From Apteryx mantelli (taxonomy: Eukaryota; Chordata; Aves; Apterygiformes; Apterygidae), in NCBI RefSeq assembly GCF_036417845.1, contig NC_089979.1, positions 123,971,415-124,035,414 on the forward strand: a DNA stretch of 64,000 nt, given 5' to 3'. Made by a program: the position numbers and the translations under genes. Shown one piece after another: positions 1 to 13,261 of this stretch. The notes beneath the pieces were generated by a model that was not told the origin of the DNA, searched no databases, and saw nothing but the letters and a program-made list of their open reading frames with translations. Within the stretch, counting starts at the first letter, position 1. Each line of letters opens with the position of its first letter.

Positions 1-3000
1 CTCCCAGCCACTCTGGATGGAGTGCAGAGAATGCAAGGGATGCTGAATAGAGGGGATGATTTTGCTGTTGCCTTCTGAGATACACATAGACTGTTAACAC
101 TTCTCTTTTTCAACCTTAAAGGGAAAGACAGAATACAACATCAGGATTTTTTGATTATGGTCCAGATTCTTGGTGAGTTCTTGATTCAGCGGAAGATATG
201 CCGCCTTCCATCAGCTAAGAATTTGTCCTGGGGTGTTTCGTGACACCACTACTAGCAAATGTGTTATTGTCTTGTTTCTGTTCATGTTAGTCATTTCCTC
301 TGCTTCCAGATACTGTGACACTCGGGGTACTTGTCGGTCTGAAGCAGCACAGTTCCTTTCTGTGGTTGTAGTGTCTATAGTATTTTTAAATGAGAGCAAA
401 AATCTAATATTTTCAGTGTTTGCAGAAAATGGATCTCAGATCAACATGTGCACTGTTGTCTTCAAAGGTAAAGGTTAACCTTCCAGCATGATGTGAGTAG
501 CTTATCTGATATCCATATATTTTCTATTTCTGACTCCTTATCATGTCCAAAGCATGCAATGTGATGGTCTTATTTCAGGTCATTTTGTTATAGTTACTTA
601 TTTAGGACTGGTATGTACAAAAAGTCTATTTTGTACCTGATGATTTTAATAAAAAGTGAAGTAAATGACACTCCTCTAAATACAGACTGTGCTTGTCATT
701 TCTTGTCATTTGTCAATCTAAAACTGCAGAGATATGTATAAAGAAGCTACAAATGAGCTCTCCAGATGGAGGAACATCAAGCTGCCTGCACAGCTTTAAA
801 ATGTGAAACCTAGTTTAACCCTACTTCAGGATGTGGTTTATCTGTGTGCTGTGCCTGTATCATTTTTAATAAACATCTTGGATGAAAATGTGTCACCGTT
901 TATCTTGTGCTTGATTTCAAATGCAGAACTTATATTGTTTTTGCAGAAATGGCCATTTTATTTATTTTTTTAATATTCTAGCTAGATGAGATTGGCCCAT
1001 GAGCTATCTCTTCTAGTTACTGAGAAGCACTGTCTTTCAGGGTGCTAAGCCAAGTTCTGGCAGCAGTCAGGTACAGGTATAAATCAGTGTGGAAACGGAT
1101 CCAGTGGCTGTTTCTGTCTTAGCAATTTCTTGTGTCTCATTTTAATAATCTTTTTTCAATATGGAGCTTTATGAAATGAACAAGATACTTAGAAGGGACA
1201 CCAAGGCAATTTTTGCTATTGGTTGGGTGGATGTCCCTTGCAAAACCTTTGAGCATGTGAGCATTTTGTATTGGATCCGTGTGCAACATCACTCATGCAA
1301 GTCATAACTCACATTGATTCAACCAGAAACCCTTGCTGGATGGGGCCCTGAGTTTTACCACTGAGATCTTTCATTTCAACACCAGTAGTTTGGCACTGAG
1401 AACATCTCAGTTTATCAACTTTAGGCTCATGCCTGAAGATTCAGATTTATCTTTATTTCTGTTAGCCTGAATTGAAATGTGTTTTCACTTATATCCTTTG
1501 ATGATGCAAAATGCTTTCAAATAGCATGTGAGCCTTAAAGCATAGGAGTCCTTCTGAAAGCCTGGTAGAAAGGGAGAGTTTGCATGCCTAGCAGGTGAGG
1601 TAAGAGGGGGTAAAAGCCTCTTACGTGTCTGAGGCCTCCTCGTACACACAGACCACAGCACTATTTCATGCTCAAAAAGTGGGTATTTTTAAATCCCTTG
1701 GTAGCTTAGTAGGACTCACAAAACTGATAGGAAGTAGTGAAAGTAGAGTAGGAGAATAAATCAGAAATGCTAAATGCTACATCTGCCTCCCCTTACTATA
1801 TCACATATGAGCTCTATGAAAAACCAATGGTAAGCTGAAAGACATAAGTCTAGTAGGAGCTATGTACAATAAATACTATATATATAGTTTTTAAGTGCGG
1901 TAACAATCTTAGAAATGGTATAATTTGCAGAAAAGTACTTCAGGAAAGAAAAAATGCATTAATTCAGGAATAAAATTAGAAATGCAAGTTCTGTGGAGTC
2001 CTTCGGGAACAGAGAGAAAACTAAAGCTGGAGAGTTGTGGCTAATATAACCCCGTCCAGTTAACCTTTCTTGAATACCCCACCTTTGTCTTGTACTCAAG
2101 CACCTATCCTTTTGCTAATGTTAATAAATTAAACCTTTTTTCTCTTTGTTAAACTTGTATAGCAATAAGAGTGCTTTTATTGTGATCTAGCAGACACTGG
2201 GCATTTTACCCCTTGAGAAATAGTAGTTCTAGCTCCAGCGTGTATTCATGGTGTCCCTCAGCCTTGGGGTGTGCTTTGGAGCTCTCGGCAGTTGGAAGTT
2301 GACTTTTTCTACATCAAAGCTACAAGGAGCAATTAAGGGACTGACGACCTTCAATGCAGGGGTGGCAAAGAGGAATCGCATTTAGCAGAGCTACTCAGCG
2401 CTCCTTTTGAAAGGAGATGGCAATGCAAGTGGTGGGAGTGACTTCCCACTTGGGAGGCCACTTTTCCTGTTGTGTTAAGGAGTCCATCTTGTCCCATTGT
2501 CAGCTAAATAGAAATCACATCAGGACATCTGCGGACAGTGGGGAGGAGATGTGAAATTGGTCGGTTTCTTGTCGTTTGCATGTGTACTTGCATCCTTCTG
2601 TTAGGAGGTGAAGTGGCCTGTTCTGGCCCACAGCCTTGTCATATGTTCAAAACTTCTGAGCAGTCAGGCCGTTTACAATGTTCATCTTTTGCTATAAACA
2701 TACAGAGCCTTCTCACAGCTGCTTAGACTGCAGGAACTGAATGAGGAATGAGGTAATAAGACCTGGAAATAGAGAGAAAAACCTTCCTAATAGTACTGAC
2801 TGGAGCAGAGAAGGTTGCTTAAGACATAATAGTATTCATTGGCATCAGAAGCTCTCCCATAGGCTCTGTTCAATCAGTAATTATCTGTCTGCAGACAAAT
2901 TTGTATCATATTCATTACTGGCTTTTGAGTACCTATTTTGAACAGCTCCCAGATCCGCATAGCCTCCCTTCCCTGTTTGCTACTGGTGTGGGCCTTCAAC

Positions 3001-4689
3001 AGGAGAGTGGAGCGTGTTCAGCCTGGAAATCGGTTGTAGGTGAGGCCCCCTCACATGCCTTCCCTGCTTCCTGTGGTTTAATTGGTAAATGTTGATAAAC
3101 CATCTGAGCTTATAAGCACTATATGCGGTACAGTAACTGCTAAATATTGCCACTGTTACATCCTGAAATAATGCAATTGCAAACATTCATTATGCCTTAA
3201 TTGCACATGCTAATTGCAGGTTAGATGCAATCAAAGCAGTGCTGCCTGGCAAATGCACTGTGCAACCCATGAGAAACCCTGGTGGAGGGGTTTTCTTTCT
3301 TTAAATTGAATCTAGTCTCCCACAATTACATGTTTTTGCTTCAGATGTACAATTAGATGTTATTACTCTAATTCTGTAACTACACAATAATCAGCCAAAA
3401 ATTACATTGAGAAGCAAAACAAAACAAGGAAATTTGCACAGCAAGAGGTACAATAAAGAGAATGTCAAAGGTTTCAAGGCAAACCCACAAAAGGAAACAA
3501 TGGTAGTATGAACAATTAACCTCTGCTAAATCGAAGGTTCGTGAATATGCTGTGTAGTGGGGCTACAGCAGTGGAATGGTGAAGTAGTAGCTGCTATAAA
3601 AGCATCAAAGGATTCACATATACACCAACACCTCTGCAGTCTGCCCCAGATTAGCATGGTCTATCCATTCATTCTAGAAAAGCCCTTAAAGAGGACATCA
3701 TGCTTTGTAGTACAGTAATGATTTTGTATCTATTGGGGTAAAGTTTGTTTTAAAGCATTCTCAATAATAAAAGTGAAATCAAAAAGGCAGTCTTGAAAAA
3801 AATCCAGTGGAGATGACCACCTTAAACCAGAGTAGCTCATGTACAATTGATGTAAAATTGATCACATTTTTAAAATTCATTAAAAAAAAAGTCCTTACAC
3901 GCTGCATTTTGCAAAGGTTAAAGTCAAACAACAGGGAGTGAAGGACAAGGGCCTTTAATAGCTCTGTCAAACACAGGCATTCTGTTTTGATGAAGGAATT
4001 TATTTCTTCTAAGTATCTTGGAGAGCAGTAATTTCTAAGCTATTTAAAATGGAAAGTATGACAAAAGCACTTGCTGTGAAATAGCGGAGGCCCATGGAAA
4101 ACATCTGCCTTTGGGACTATGTGGTCTGTATCGTCCTCTGCACAAAGCTGTTCTTCCAAGAAAACTTCCTCCAGCTGGTCATTCTGGGAATTGGCCCCTC
4201 AAATCCAACAGGCACTGGCAGCTGCTGCTCTATCTAAGCTGCTCCCTTGTTCCAGGTGACAGGGATTTTTACTCTTGGTCTGATTTTGTGCCCTCTCTCA
4301 TGCCTGAACATCGTACATATTTTCAGAGGGAGACTTTGAGTATTTGGCAGGAAAAGGTTTGAGAATAGCAGAAGGAGGAGGACTGAAAGCTGAAGTGAAA
4401 GCAACATTTAGGTTGGTATCTCAGAGTGGAGTATTGCCTTCTGTTCATCAGCAGCGAAGTTTTCTAGATCCTGGGGTGATTATAACTCACTGTTTCTGTT
4501 GGAAGTATTACAGTGCCAAGATCAGGGCTTCACTGAGCACCGTACGATGCTGGGGACCAGTTTGGCCTTGGGAAACTAAGTAAGACAAAGCGTGGCAGAA
4601 AGAAATGTTGGTTGTCCTGTTTTACAGATGATGCACAAGGAAGTTAAAGCTTCCATTTTAGTCAAAACATGCACTGTGGAGATAGAAAA
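1..4689. other. Intergenic DNA downstream of TGFBR2
   Basis: No coding exon is recognised on either strand. Open frames are short and resemble no family known to me. On the plus strand there are AATAAA hexamers at 648 and 868 (the second listed separately). In mammals the gene convergent with TGFBR2 is GADL1, so the left edge could hold its 3' UTR, but no GADL1 coding sequence is visible. Around 1980-2260 an unplaced stretch carries a late poly(A)-like signal and looks faintly like an old LTR; this is weak. Confidence 0.5.
868..873 (+). terminator. Candidate poly(A) signal, plus strand
   Basis: The canonical hexamer AATAAA is preceded about 12 bases upstream by TGTA (the CFIm-type element) and followed within 20-45 bases by TG-rich sequence ending in a CTTGTGCTTG block. 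This is the arrangement of a vertebrate cleavage and polyadenylation site. It would end a plus-strand transcript arriving from the left, convergent with TGFBR2. In mammals the neighbour in that position is GADL1; assigning it here is inference from synteny only, since no coding exon is seen. Confidence 0.3.
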
Positions 4690-5180
4690 ATTTTTGAAGG
4701 AATCAGTAACAGGAGATATGATGGTGAGTGAAAAATGAGTTGTTATGTGATATGGGCTTACCAGAGGGAGATGGTGCCAGGCTAACCAGATAGCTTTCTG
4801 TGAAAAATTGGTCTTCTAGACCATGCAATGAAGAAGATGTCATTTGCCTGGATTTCATTATGGTATTTGATGTGGTATCATTTGGAGAAACCTAGATAAG
4901 ATGGGGAGCAGGACAGAAAATGTAAGGTGGGTCGGAGCTTTCTGGGGAGAGATGAAAATGGGTAATGGAGAAAAGAAAGACACCACTGAAGTATTGGTAT
5001 TGATTCTGGGCTAATTTGGTTTCAGACTTTCATCACTGACCCCTTCACAGAGATTAGTCATGTGCTCGTGAAACTTGTTGATGAAGCTAAGCTGGAAGCT
5101 TTAGTGTTTGACATATATGGGGAGCCTGGGGATTTTAAGAGCCAAGGTATTAGGAGAGGGGGCACTCAGTCAGGCAAAGT
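4690..5180 (+). mobile_element. Decayed CR1 LINE fragment (reverse transcriptase region)
   Basis: Read on the plus strand this stretch has the worn remains of the CR1 reverse transcriptase. There is a segment at about 4835-4870 corresponding to the catalytic LDFSKAFD block, in which LDF is still legible (CTGGATTTCATTATGG). Then, at about 5015-5100, come the ITDPFTEI block, corresponding to FINDL, and VLVKLVDEAKL, corresponding to the FADDTKL block. Many substitutions and indels break the frame, so it is an old inactive copy. Boundaries are approximate. It is far more diverged than the CR1 in intron 5 and belongs to an older insertion wave. Confidence 0.6.
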
Positions 5181-6169
5181 GCAAAGTCCTTGGGGACTTG
5201 CAAAAAGCTGCAAGAGCTGTTGGTGAGAAGTAGGATGTAGCAAACCCCTGGGAGACAGGAAATTGTGGGCATGAGTATAATGTTGGCATAAACAACAGCA
5301 CAGGATCCCTGAATGCCACGTAAATACAGAAACTGAGCCAAGAAAGGAGGTGATAAACATCAAAGCAGAAATAGCCTCACACCTGGAGCACAGCAGCAAA
5401 GAAACCAGAGCTGGGGCAGGCAGCAGCTGTTGCAGACCTCTGTCACACAGCCCTGGTGTCGCAGGAAGCCCCAGCCGCGAGCCACCGCGCTGGGCATCGG
5501 GCTTGTGGTGATGGGCTTTGCTGTCGCATCTTGGCCATGTCACACCAGCTTCCCTGTGGCAGAGAGGAAATTAGGCCTTTGGGGCATTTTTCAGCTGACG
5601 CAGCTTTGTCAGAACATGCTGCTTTGCACTAGTCAGAATTTCCTGTGAAAATGTTATATTTTAATGGACTTTAAGGAAATACAGGCAGAGTTTCACTGCA
5701 TACTGGGGGTAATTTCTGGCCAGCCTACCTTAAAAGTGATGGGGATGTGTTTCTGGCATGTGTAACCCCTGATCCTGCTGGTGCGTTTGGGGCAGCCGGG
5801 ATTTTGGCAGAGCAGCGGGGAGCCCTGAGCACTGCAGCTCCCAGGCTCTGCGCCCCTCAGCCAAGCAGCGAGTCCTCGCCACTGCTCCATACCAAGGCTG
5901 CAAATGGGGCCAGGAGCATGCACACCACACGGAAGCTGTGTGGCCTCAGAGTGCTGGGTTTCCATGTTTAATTTTATTTAAAGCAAAAAGTCTGTTTTTT
6001 GAATATATTTTTCTTTCCATGAGAAATGCGAGTGCTCTGTGGCTAATTATGAAAGAGGATGTTGGCAGCCCCCCTGGCCCGTATAAATTTTGGAATTTCC
6101 CATCAAACAAAATTTCCAAATTTTTGGCCACTCTGAACTCAAATCTTTGGAAATAGAGACTGAACACAG
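5181..6169. other. Intergenic DNA between two old CR1 fragments
   Basis: No gene is recognised. The open frames at 5166-5543 and 5693-5965 are short, have no recognised motifs and are not flanked by convincing splice or start context. Parts (about 5390-5570 and 5770-5930) are richer in GC and CpG than the flanks, without reaching a clear CpG island. Confidence 0.45.
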
Positions 6170-7320
6170 AGTTGTAAACTGTGGGGCAGGAAAGGATCTC
6201 GCGATGTCATCTTGACTAAATGCCTTCTGTCCTGAGATAGCCCGGAGATCGCAGCTAGCTCATGGCTAGCCGGTGTTTAGTCTGCTCCTAATGACCTCAA
6301 ACGCTGGCTGCCCTTTGGCCTGCCCGTGAAGGCTGTTACCATGTTTAACAATTCACAGAGGGTTTTTCTAGGGGCCAGCCTGAATTTTCCTTGATGCATT
6401 TGTAGTCTGTTGCTACTGGACCTATCACCCATGGTTACGGTCAAGAGAGATTTTTTCCTCTTTGCAGCTTCTCCATATTCCAAGATTCTCATCTGGTCTC
6501 CCCTTAATGGTCTTCCTCGCTAGTCCTGAACGACTGTCATTCTTCCCACGTTTCCTCATCGGCCGTGTTTGAAAGTCTTTGGCTTATGCTGTTGCCCAGA
6601 ACAACAATCCTCAGAAACCGTAGCAGAGTTGAAAAGAAAGGCGGGGTTGCTCTGTGTGTCTCGCAGACCCCACTGCTTTTGTACAGCATGGGACGATGTT
6701 TGCCTCCTTCCGGCACAGCAAGACACTATTGACTCTTCTTAGGTTTGTGCTTCACTCTGACCACTCAAGCCACTTTGGCTAACTGCTCCACATGGCTCTT
6801 CCCCATTAGATATCTGTACACTTAATTACTCCTGTTTAAGTGTTCCCACAAAAGAGGATCCTTTTTTTTTTCAGGACATTTATTCAATCTGTCAAGAGCA
6901 GTTTGAATTCTAAGTCTGTCTGGCAGCACACTTGCAGCCTCGCATAGCATGGTAAATTTGCAGATTTAATAAGCATATATATTTTAGTCCATCATCTAGG
7001 CTATTATTTAAAATACTGAGTAGGACTAGATGTAGGTCCCTGTGGCATCCTGCTCAGCACCTCCTAGGGATCCACACAGTAACTGTTACGTCTTTCAAGC
7101 TAGTTTTGCACCAACTCTGTACTTAAATTTAGACAATCCCTACTTTGCTGATGTCATTTGAGGTGATGTCAAAAGCCTTACTAAATTCAAGACGTATGAT
7201 TTTTACTGCATCTTCTCCATCTACAATGGCTACTGTAGGGGGGGGGGGGAAAAAAAAAGTCATTGTTTTGGCATAATTCAACCTTGACAAATATATGTTT
7301 ACTCCTATCCTGTCCTCATT
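6170..7320 (-). mobile_element. Decayed CR1 LINE fragment, minus strand
   Basis: On the minus strand, reading down from about 7320, the sequence runs through a reverse transcriptase region. DGEDAV is followed by FSKAFD (about 7175-7230), then a worn GVPQG-like block near 7045, then a block corresponding to the INDLDDG segment near 6990. The 3' end of the element follows at 6170-6500, with the characteristic late CR1 segment. Stops and indels are frequent, so it is dead. A 12-base G run at 7238-7249 next to an A run at 7250-7258 interrupts it. Ends are approximate. It is oriented opposite to the fragment at 4690-5180, so the two are separate insertions. Confidence 0.62.
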
Positions 7321-10300
7321 GTTTTCCAGTTTCCTTCAAATAGTTTGATTCCTCCCACCCCCTGGGAAGTAGGGAACAGCAGGGGTCACCCAGCTCCTCC
7401 TTCCTCCTTTTTAGTGGTAGGTGCCAGCTTTGCCGCTTTTGCAGTCTTTGACCCCATTGCCTGTCTGCCCAGGTTGCAGGATGGCATCTGGCCTTGCTGG
7501 GCACTCTGTGGTCCATGCTGAGGCCTTGGGCCTCCAACAACCAAACTCAGGGTTGGTTGAGGAAAGGGCTGAGGATGGAGGGTGCTGAGCTGCTGGTTGG
7601 GGCTGTGTCCCCGGCTGCTAACCCATGGGAAAGTCAGGATCCGGGAAGGGGAAGGATGGGTACTCACTGAAGTCTTGCCTCAGTATGGAGGGGGCCAGGA
7701 TGGGCATTTGGGTTTGAAGTGGGGCAAGCGCTCCCATGCCACACCAGAGAGTCAGCGTAGTCAAAAACGAGCACAGCTGGAGCTGAGATGATTGCTTCTG
7801 GCAATCCTTTTGGATACTGAGGCTGAATTTCATCTGCATCAGACAGTCTGAAGCAATGTAACATAGCTGTGTGTTTTCCAGCCTGTTCTTCTCCCATGCC
7901 AGTTTGAGAAGGACTCCTTTGCCATCTGACTGTGGCTACAGAGAAGACTGAAACAACCAAGTACTGAATATTTTGGCCTTTTTCAGCCAGCATATGTTTT
8001 GCTGGGGTTGCTTTAGAACTAGAAGACAAAGACATTGTTCTATTCCTGGAGTATTCAGCCTGACAAGACAGTCATGAGGAGAGGGTATTTCATCAAGTAT
8101 CAGCATAAGACGGTAAGTAAAGAAGAGCCCCTGCCTCATTTAAGAGGACTTACCCTGTAATTATGGTCTTAATGCACGCACTACATACAGCTCACAATGC
8201 TTATAAATTCTTTTTGATTACTGCAGGAAGACAATTAACTCAGTTATTTAAAAATACAATTCATACTATAGAGTATACAAGAATGGAGTTGCAAGTGTAC
8301 ACAAATTATTCATCAGAGCATTTAATACGCTCAAGTTAATAATTTAAGTATTGCCAAGATGTGTTGCTCAAGCAAGAACTGTGGTGGTAATGAGTGTTAG
8401 AGGAGTCATTCGCAATATAACATTCATACCTTCCTATTGCTAATGTACTGGAAGCACATATAGGAAAGGAAATGAAAAAAAGAAGGCCATCATAATTTGA
8501 CCTGTCTGACCTGGTATCCACAGTTCATTTCATGCATTTGTCCATGAAATAAATTTCCGTCTCTTCTAGAACAGGACTAGTATTGCAAAGTAAAGATATA
8601 GGGATTAGCCAAACTACATAGCAATTAAGACTCAGTGAGGACTGTCAAAACTCTTACTGAAAATTTGAAAGGAAAAATTTCTTTGTAAAAATTCATTGTA
8701 TTTCTCTCCAGGATTTTTGAACCAAATACTGTATAGCAGTAGCAACAATGTGAAGACATTTAAAGAAAAGAGCAACTACCCTTTAAACTGTTCTGTGACC
8801 AGGCTCCAGTTGTTGTTGTGAAACCCGTATTGTCTGTGCTAAAAAACTGCCTCTATTCCATAGATGTAGCAGATCAAATTGCTGAAGTCAACCCTATCGA
8901 CTTCAACAGTGTTACAGTGGGATGAAGGACCGGTAGGTTGAGTCTTAATGAATGTCTCTCTTAATGCCAGTCCCTGGAAGCACATGGAGTGGGATTCATC
9001 TCACCAAGCTTTAGTTGTCTGAAAATTAGATGTCTGTGTTTAAGGCTCCTTTGTGGTTCCCTTTATAGTCATGGAGAGCAAAGTGCAGCTCCAGACGGAA
9101 GGACCTGCCCAAAATAGGGGCAGAAGCCAATTTTCAACCAATCTGCAAATCTGGTGTTGCTGGAGAGAATCTGCTGCACATCCCTCTTGGCAGGGTTTTC
9201 CTGAGGATTTTTACATTCAGAATAGATCTTCTTCTGCCAAAATGTTTTGCTCTAGAGCTAATAAAACCAAATTAGACTTTTCCCAGATCAGGAATGAATT
9301 TTGTCTGGTTATGTGTGTCATGGCTATAATAAACAGTTTATATGTGGGCAAAGGCTGTGTTTAAGTATGGCTGAATCCTGTTTGGTTTACTGTGATTAAC
9401 CTAAACAATTTATAAATGGATGAAGTAAGTTAATTTAAATTCTTTCTTCCATTTCCTATGGCTTTGTTAAGATTAGTTACTTAAAAGCAACCATTCCAGA
9501 AATGGTCTCAAGACAAGCAAATTAATGAATGTTAACGTTGCTACATTAAAATGAAATCATCTTCCTCCCCCATTTAATAAGGCTTACATGTCCTTTCCAG
9601 AAGTACTCGGGCTAAACAGCCTGCTGCATAATGGGAGGTGCAGTTAATACCTTAAAACACATAAGCATTTCACTCTGCCAATGAAAGTATTACAAGAAAA
9701 ATTTCAGCCTAATGCCCTGCAAGTTGCTTTTGCAAACTCCTCCACACACTAGCGACTCTGAAGTCTTGATGACGTTGTCCTGTTACAGCTGTGTCGCTTC
9801 TGCCCGTCACCTGGGGATTAGCTGAACAAAAGGAGCGCTGTCTTTGGACAGTATGAGTGAGTCCGTGTAAAAGTGTGCAAGACTTTTAACAACCGGAAAA
9901 GTAGACGTCCTGGTATGACATTTCTGTCCTGTTCGAAACCTTTTAGCAAGATAAAGGCCTGGCTTGCTTTCTTCTGCCTCCACAAATACACCCAGGATGA
10001 TGGGGAGGGAATAGCTTAGCTGAAGAGAATTGATACCCCACCTTTAATTTCACCACAGGAGGAAAAATTGCCTTTTCAGAAATGAGGTTGGATTCAAATA
10101 TCAGCCGCTCTCCTCTTTCCCTTGCTAAGTGCCTTTGCTGTGGATGGGCTGCTTGGGAACATGCTGGCTGTTAACCGGCTGCTGCAAGTTCCTTCGCCTG
10201 GGTGGCAGCACTGGGTAGCATTTCTTGGTGGCCTGAGCAGATGTCCCTTGTGTTTTCTTTTACTGACATCTTCTGAAAGCTTTTAGTTCAGTTTTGTTAC

Positions 10301-11257
10301 GTATAGGGTGAAACACTGTTTTTGTCATTCCAGACATTCACGTATCCTGTACAACAGGCTTTGCTCTTTCAGAAAATGGTATTTTACTTTGATTCTCAAA
10401 TGCAAGGATTCATGGAAGTAGTTCTGAGCAGGCCTTGTATTTCCATCTTAATCTTTGAAGTGGTGCTTGTTGCCACTCCCGAGTCTGGGGAGGCATTTCT
10501 GAAACATTGCCAAATGATGTAGCGCCAATTTAATAGCACTATTTTTCTAATCTTATAATACTGGGTAACCATAGTGTAGACAGCCTTGCTAGATTAGTAT
10601 AGAAATCCTCTAAGCATTCGCATACATTTATAAGGAAGTTAGTTAGTTAGTACATAAAGACCAGCCTCTGTGCTTCATATATTTGCAGCCATTGACAGAT
10701 GGACACATATTTATCTCAAAGGAAGTTTATACTATCATCTTCCACTAGAGAAATAGAAAGATAGTTTTCATCTTCAAGGAAAAGCATGCATTAGATGTAA
10801 TCATTATCATTCATAAAACATTTTCTAACCTTAAATGGTCTCCTGAAAGGTTAAAGCATGAAGACTTTGGTGTATATATAAAAGAAGTCAGTTTTAGTAA
10901 GTCTATTTCTAGAGTCCTTGTATGAGATTGAAAGTGCTTGGTTTTGGCTTTGTAAGAAAGTGGGGTAAAGAGCTCCACTTCTGTGGCTCAGCCTATAGTG
11001 CTGCTAATAAATACATCTGATGACCCACAGCTGTTTAAGATTACCCTAAATAATGAACTGCCTTGAACACTTCACACAGCCGGACTGTGCCTGAGGTAAT
11101 GCGCTCAAACCTGGACATTTTGGAGGTCATTTCATTAAGCTGACACTGAGCTGCTAGGTGCAATACAGCAAATGTGGTTGCATCCAGGCTGTATGCTACA
11201 GGCGCATTTACAGTCATGGCCTGATAGGTGGGATCCCTGGGGAGGCAAGCGCTAAGG

Positions 11258-11288
<31 letters not shown>

Positions 11289-11293
11289 GGGGG
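11258..11293 (+). repeat. (GT)n plus 22-base poly-G tract
   Basis: Seven GT units (from 11258) run directly into an uninterrupted run of 22 G (11272-11293). The G run can form G-quadruplexes and is prone to slippage and to sequencing length errors. No gene lies nearby; the start of the TGFBR2 3' UTR is about 3.2 kb away. Confidence 0.95.
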
Positions 11294-12499
11294 ATTAATG
11301 TGGGGTGGCAAAGCAGGCGACAGGTCTGCAGCAGTTTCATCCTGGGTAGTGCCGGGAAGGGCAGATTCGATTTTCTTCTTGTTCAGGAAAACAAAAGAGA
11401 GAGCTTTTGGCCCAAGTTTTGTTGTATTAAACAGGTATACAGTATATTAAACTGTTATATGGTCTATTGGCCGTGGTTTCTCCAGGAGGACCCAAACCCC
11501 AAGGCAATACCTCAGTTTTAGGCAGCTGGGCATGCATAGCCCAGATTTAGTCACCTGCATGGAGAAAGAGTGAGGGGTGAATTTGCTTTTGTTTCTTCCT
11601 CCCCAGCACTTCTTGCTGCGAAGGAAGAGCAAGAAATGGAGTGTTTCCAGCCAGAAGTGGCCCCTCCTGTGATATTCAGGAGATGGCTAAATCTGGGAAG
11701 AACTATCAGGGATCTTTGCTCTACATGGCTTAAAATGGCAGCATATCTGAGAAGCAGTGAGAGGTTAATTGTGCCTTCTTGATCAGATCATCATTTTATT
11801 TTTTTAAGAATTTAGCTAGGTAAATGCAACTGTCTGAAGAGATTGCTTTGTCACCATTATAACTGAGCAAAAATTCACAGCAGATATAATTCATGAGCTG
11901 CCTTTTGCCATTCCTTTTTCATGAAGTGATTAGCATGGTGCTCAAAGCATTCATTATTCAGGAGTTTTAAATGTATTTCCTGGGCCCAGGCCTCCCATGA
12001 GCCTCTCAATTTGTCCATATTTCAACAAACCACTGACTTTGTTCTCAGCATTATACACATGGGCAGGGATGGTCAGATCCCCGAGATGATAAAAAATACG
12101 TGAGAGCCACCAGTAGGTCAAGGCACAGCAACGGACCAGGCTCCAGGCAGCTGGACTGGAACACCTGCAGGCTCAGGCTGGCTGGGTCATGTGGGTCACT
12201 CAGGGAATTTCCCAGGAAGACGCAGGTGCCTGAAAAACACCAAAATGCTGCCGTGAGGTGCATCACTTGTGCCTAGGCTGTTTGCTGGGGTGAGGCCGGA
12301 CTTTTTGGCACCCACCAGCATGAGCCAGCTGAACATGCATGCAAAGTGCACCCACTTGCATGAGCATTTGCCAAGTAATAAGCAGCATGAACCCAGCCAA
12401 ACTGCATTCATGAACAGCAAGCAGGCAGTTTGGAACAGAATTTACTCTAGCTTGTTTGTGGCCAGAGGGGAAAACTGCCATAGGCAGCGTTTTATTAAA

Positions 12500-12516
<17 letters not shown>

Positions 12517-12535
<19 letters not shown>

Positions 12536-12538
12536 AAA
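12517..12538 (+). repeat. Poly-A run (22 bases)
   Basis: An uninterrupted run of 22 A follows an AT-rich lead-in with several AATAAA-like hexamers (12490-12515). It could be the tail of a degraded retrocopy inserted on the plus strand, but no recognisable body was found upstream. A 16-T run lies 209 bases downstream at 12748. Confidence 0.9.
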
Positions 12539-13261
12539 CAAGAAAGAGCGAGAAAGAGCTAGGGATCAGAGGGATCGGGAAATAAATTCATCAGTGTCCC
12601 CTGGAATGAAAACAAGCCATTGGGTCCCAGCACAGCTGGCTTGACAGGAGCACAATATTGCAGGTGCTCTACACGTGACCCGGTTTGTTTCCAGGAGTGT
12701 TCAGAATAGAGGTGTCCTAATGCCCCTGCCCTCCAGGAGCTGTGTCATTTTTTTTTTTTTTTTCCTTCTTCTTTCTTCTATTATTTGTGTCTATTCCAGG
12801 ATCAGTTAGGAGTATCCTAGTAGAACTGTACGAGCTGGTAGCACAGAGACAGCTTGCACTGGGACATTTTGCCATCTAGTTTAGACTGCTGTGTGGTTCG
12901 GTAGTAAATGCACAGCTTGCCTTCTGCAGAATGAGGTTGGAGCCTCTTTGCTGTGCACCATCATGATAAAATAGTGAGAGACATGCTAATTAAGGGTTGC
13001 TTACAGAAAGGTTTTTTTGGTACTATATTTAGCCTACGAAAGGTGGGCAAAAGCCTTAATTGAAAAACAAATGTTAAAAAGATATTGTGTACTTCAGTTC
13101 AAGCCTGAAAGGTCTCTGGAGTTTACCTGACATTGTAAAAAGCTGTCAGGGCTTGAAGGGCATTGCCACAATGCAGCCAGCAGCATGATCTGGTGAAGGG
13201 TAGCTGGTGCTGACAGTGCATCAGCAAATGTGGGTGCTGGAAGCATGATCATGGGCTGCTG

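Noticed and set aside
60..240. A possible 51-base exon on the plus strand: pyrimidine tract and CTTAAAG acceptor-like site near 120, donor-like GTGAGTT at 172
   Set aside because: The enclosed peptide resembles no protein I know, including GADL1, and single acceptor/donor pairs of this quality are common by chance.
5166..5543. 125-codon open frame on the minus strand
   Set aside because: Low-information composition driven by local GC content, with no motif, family resemblance or gene context; it overlaps other spurious frames on the opposite strand.
7316..8035. Overlapping open frames of 70-123 codons on both strands
   Set aside because: They have no recognisable domain and overlap one another, as expected of chance frames in stop-poor GC-rich DNA.
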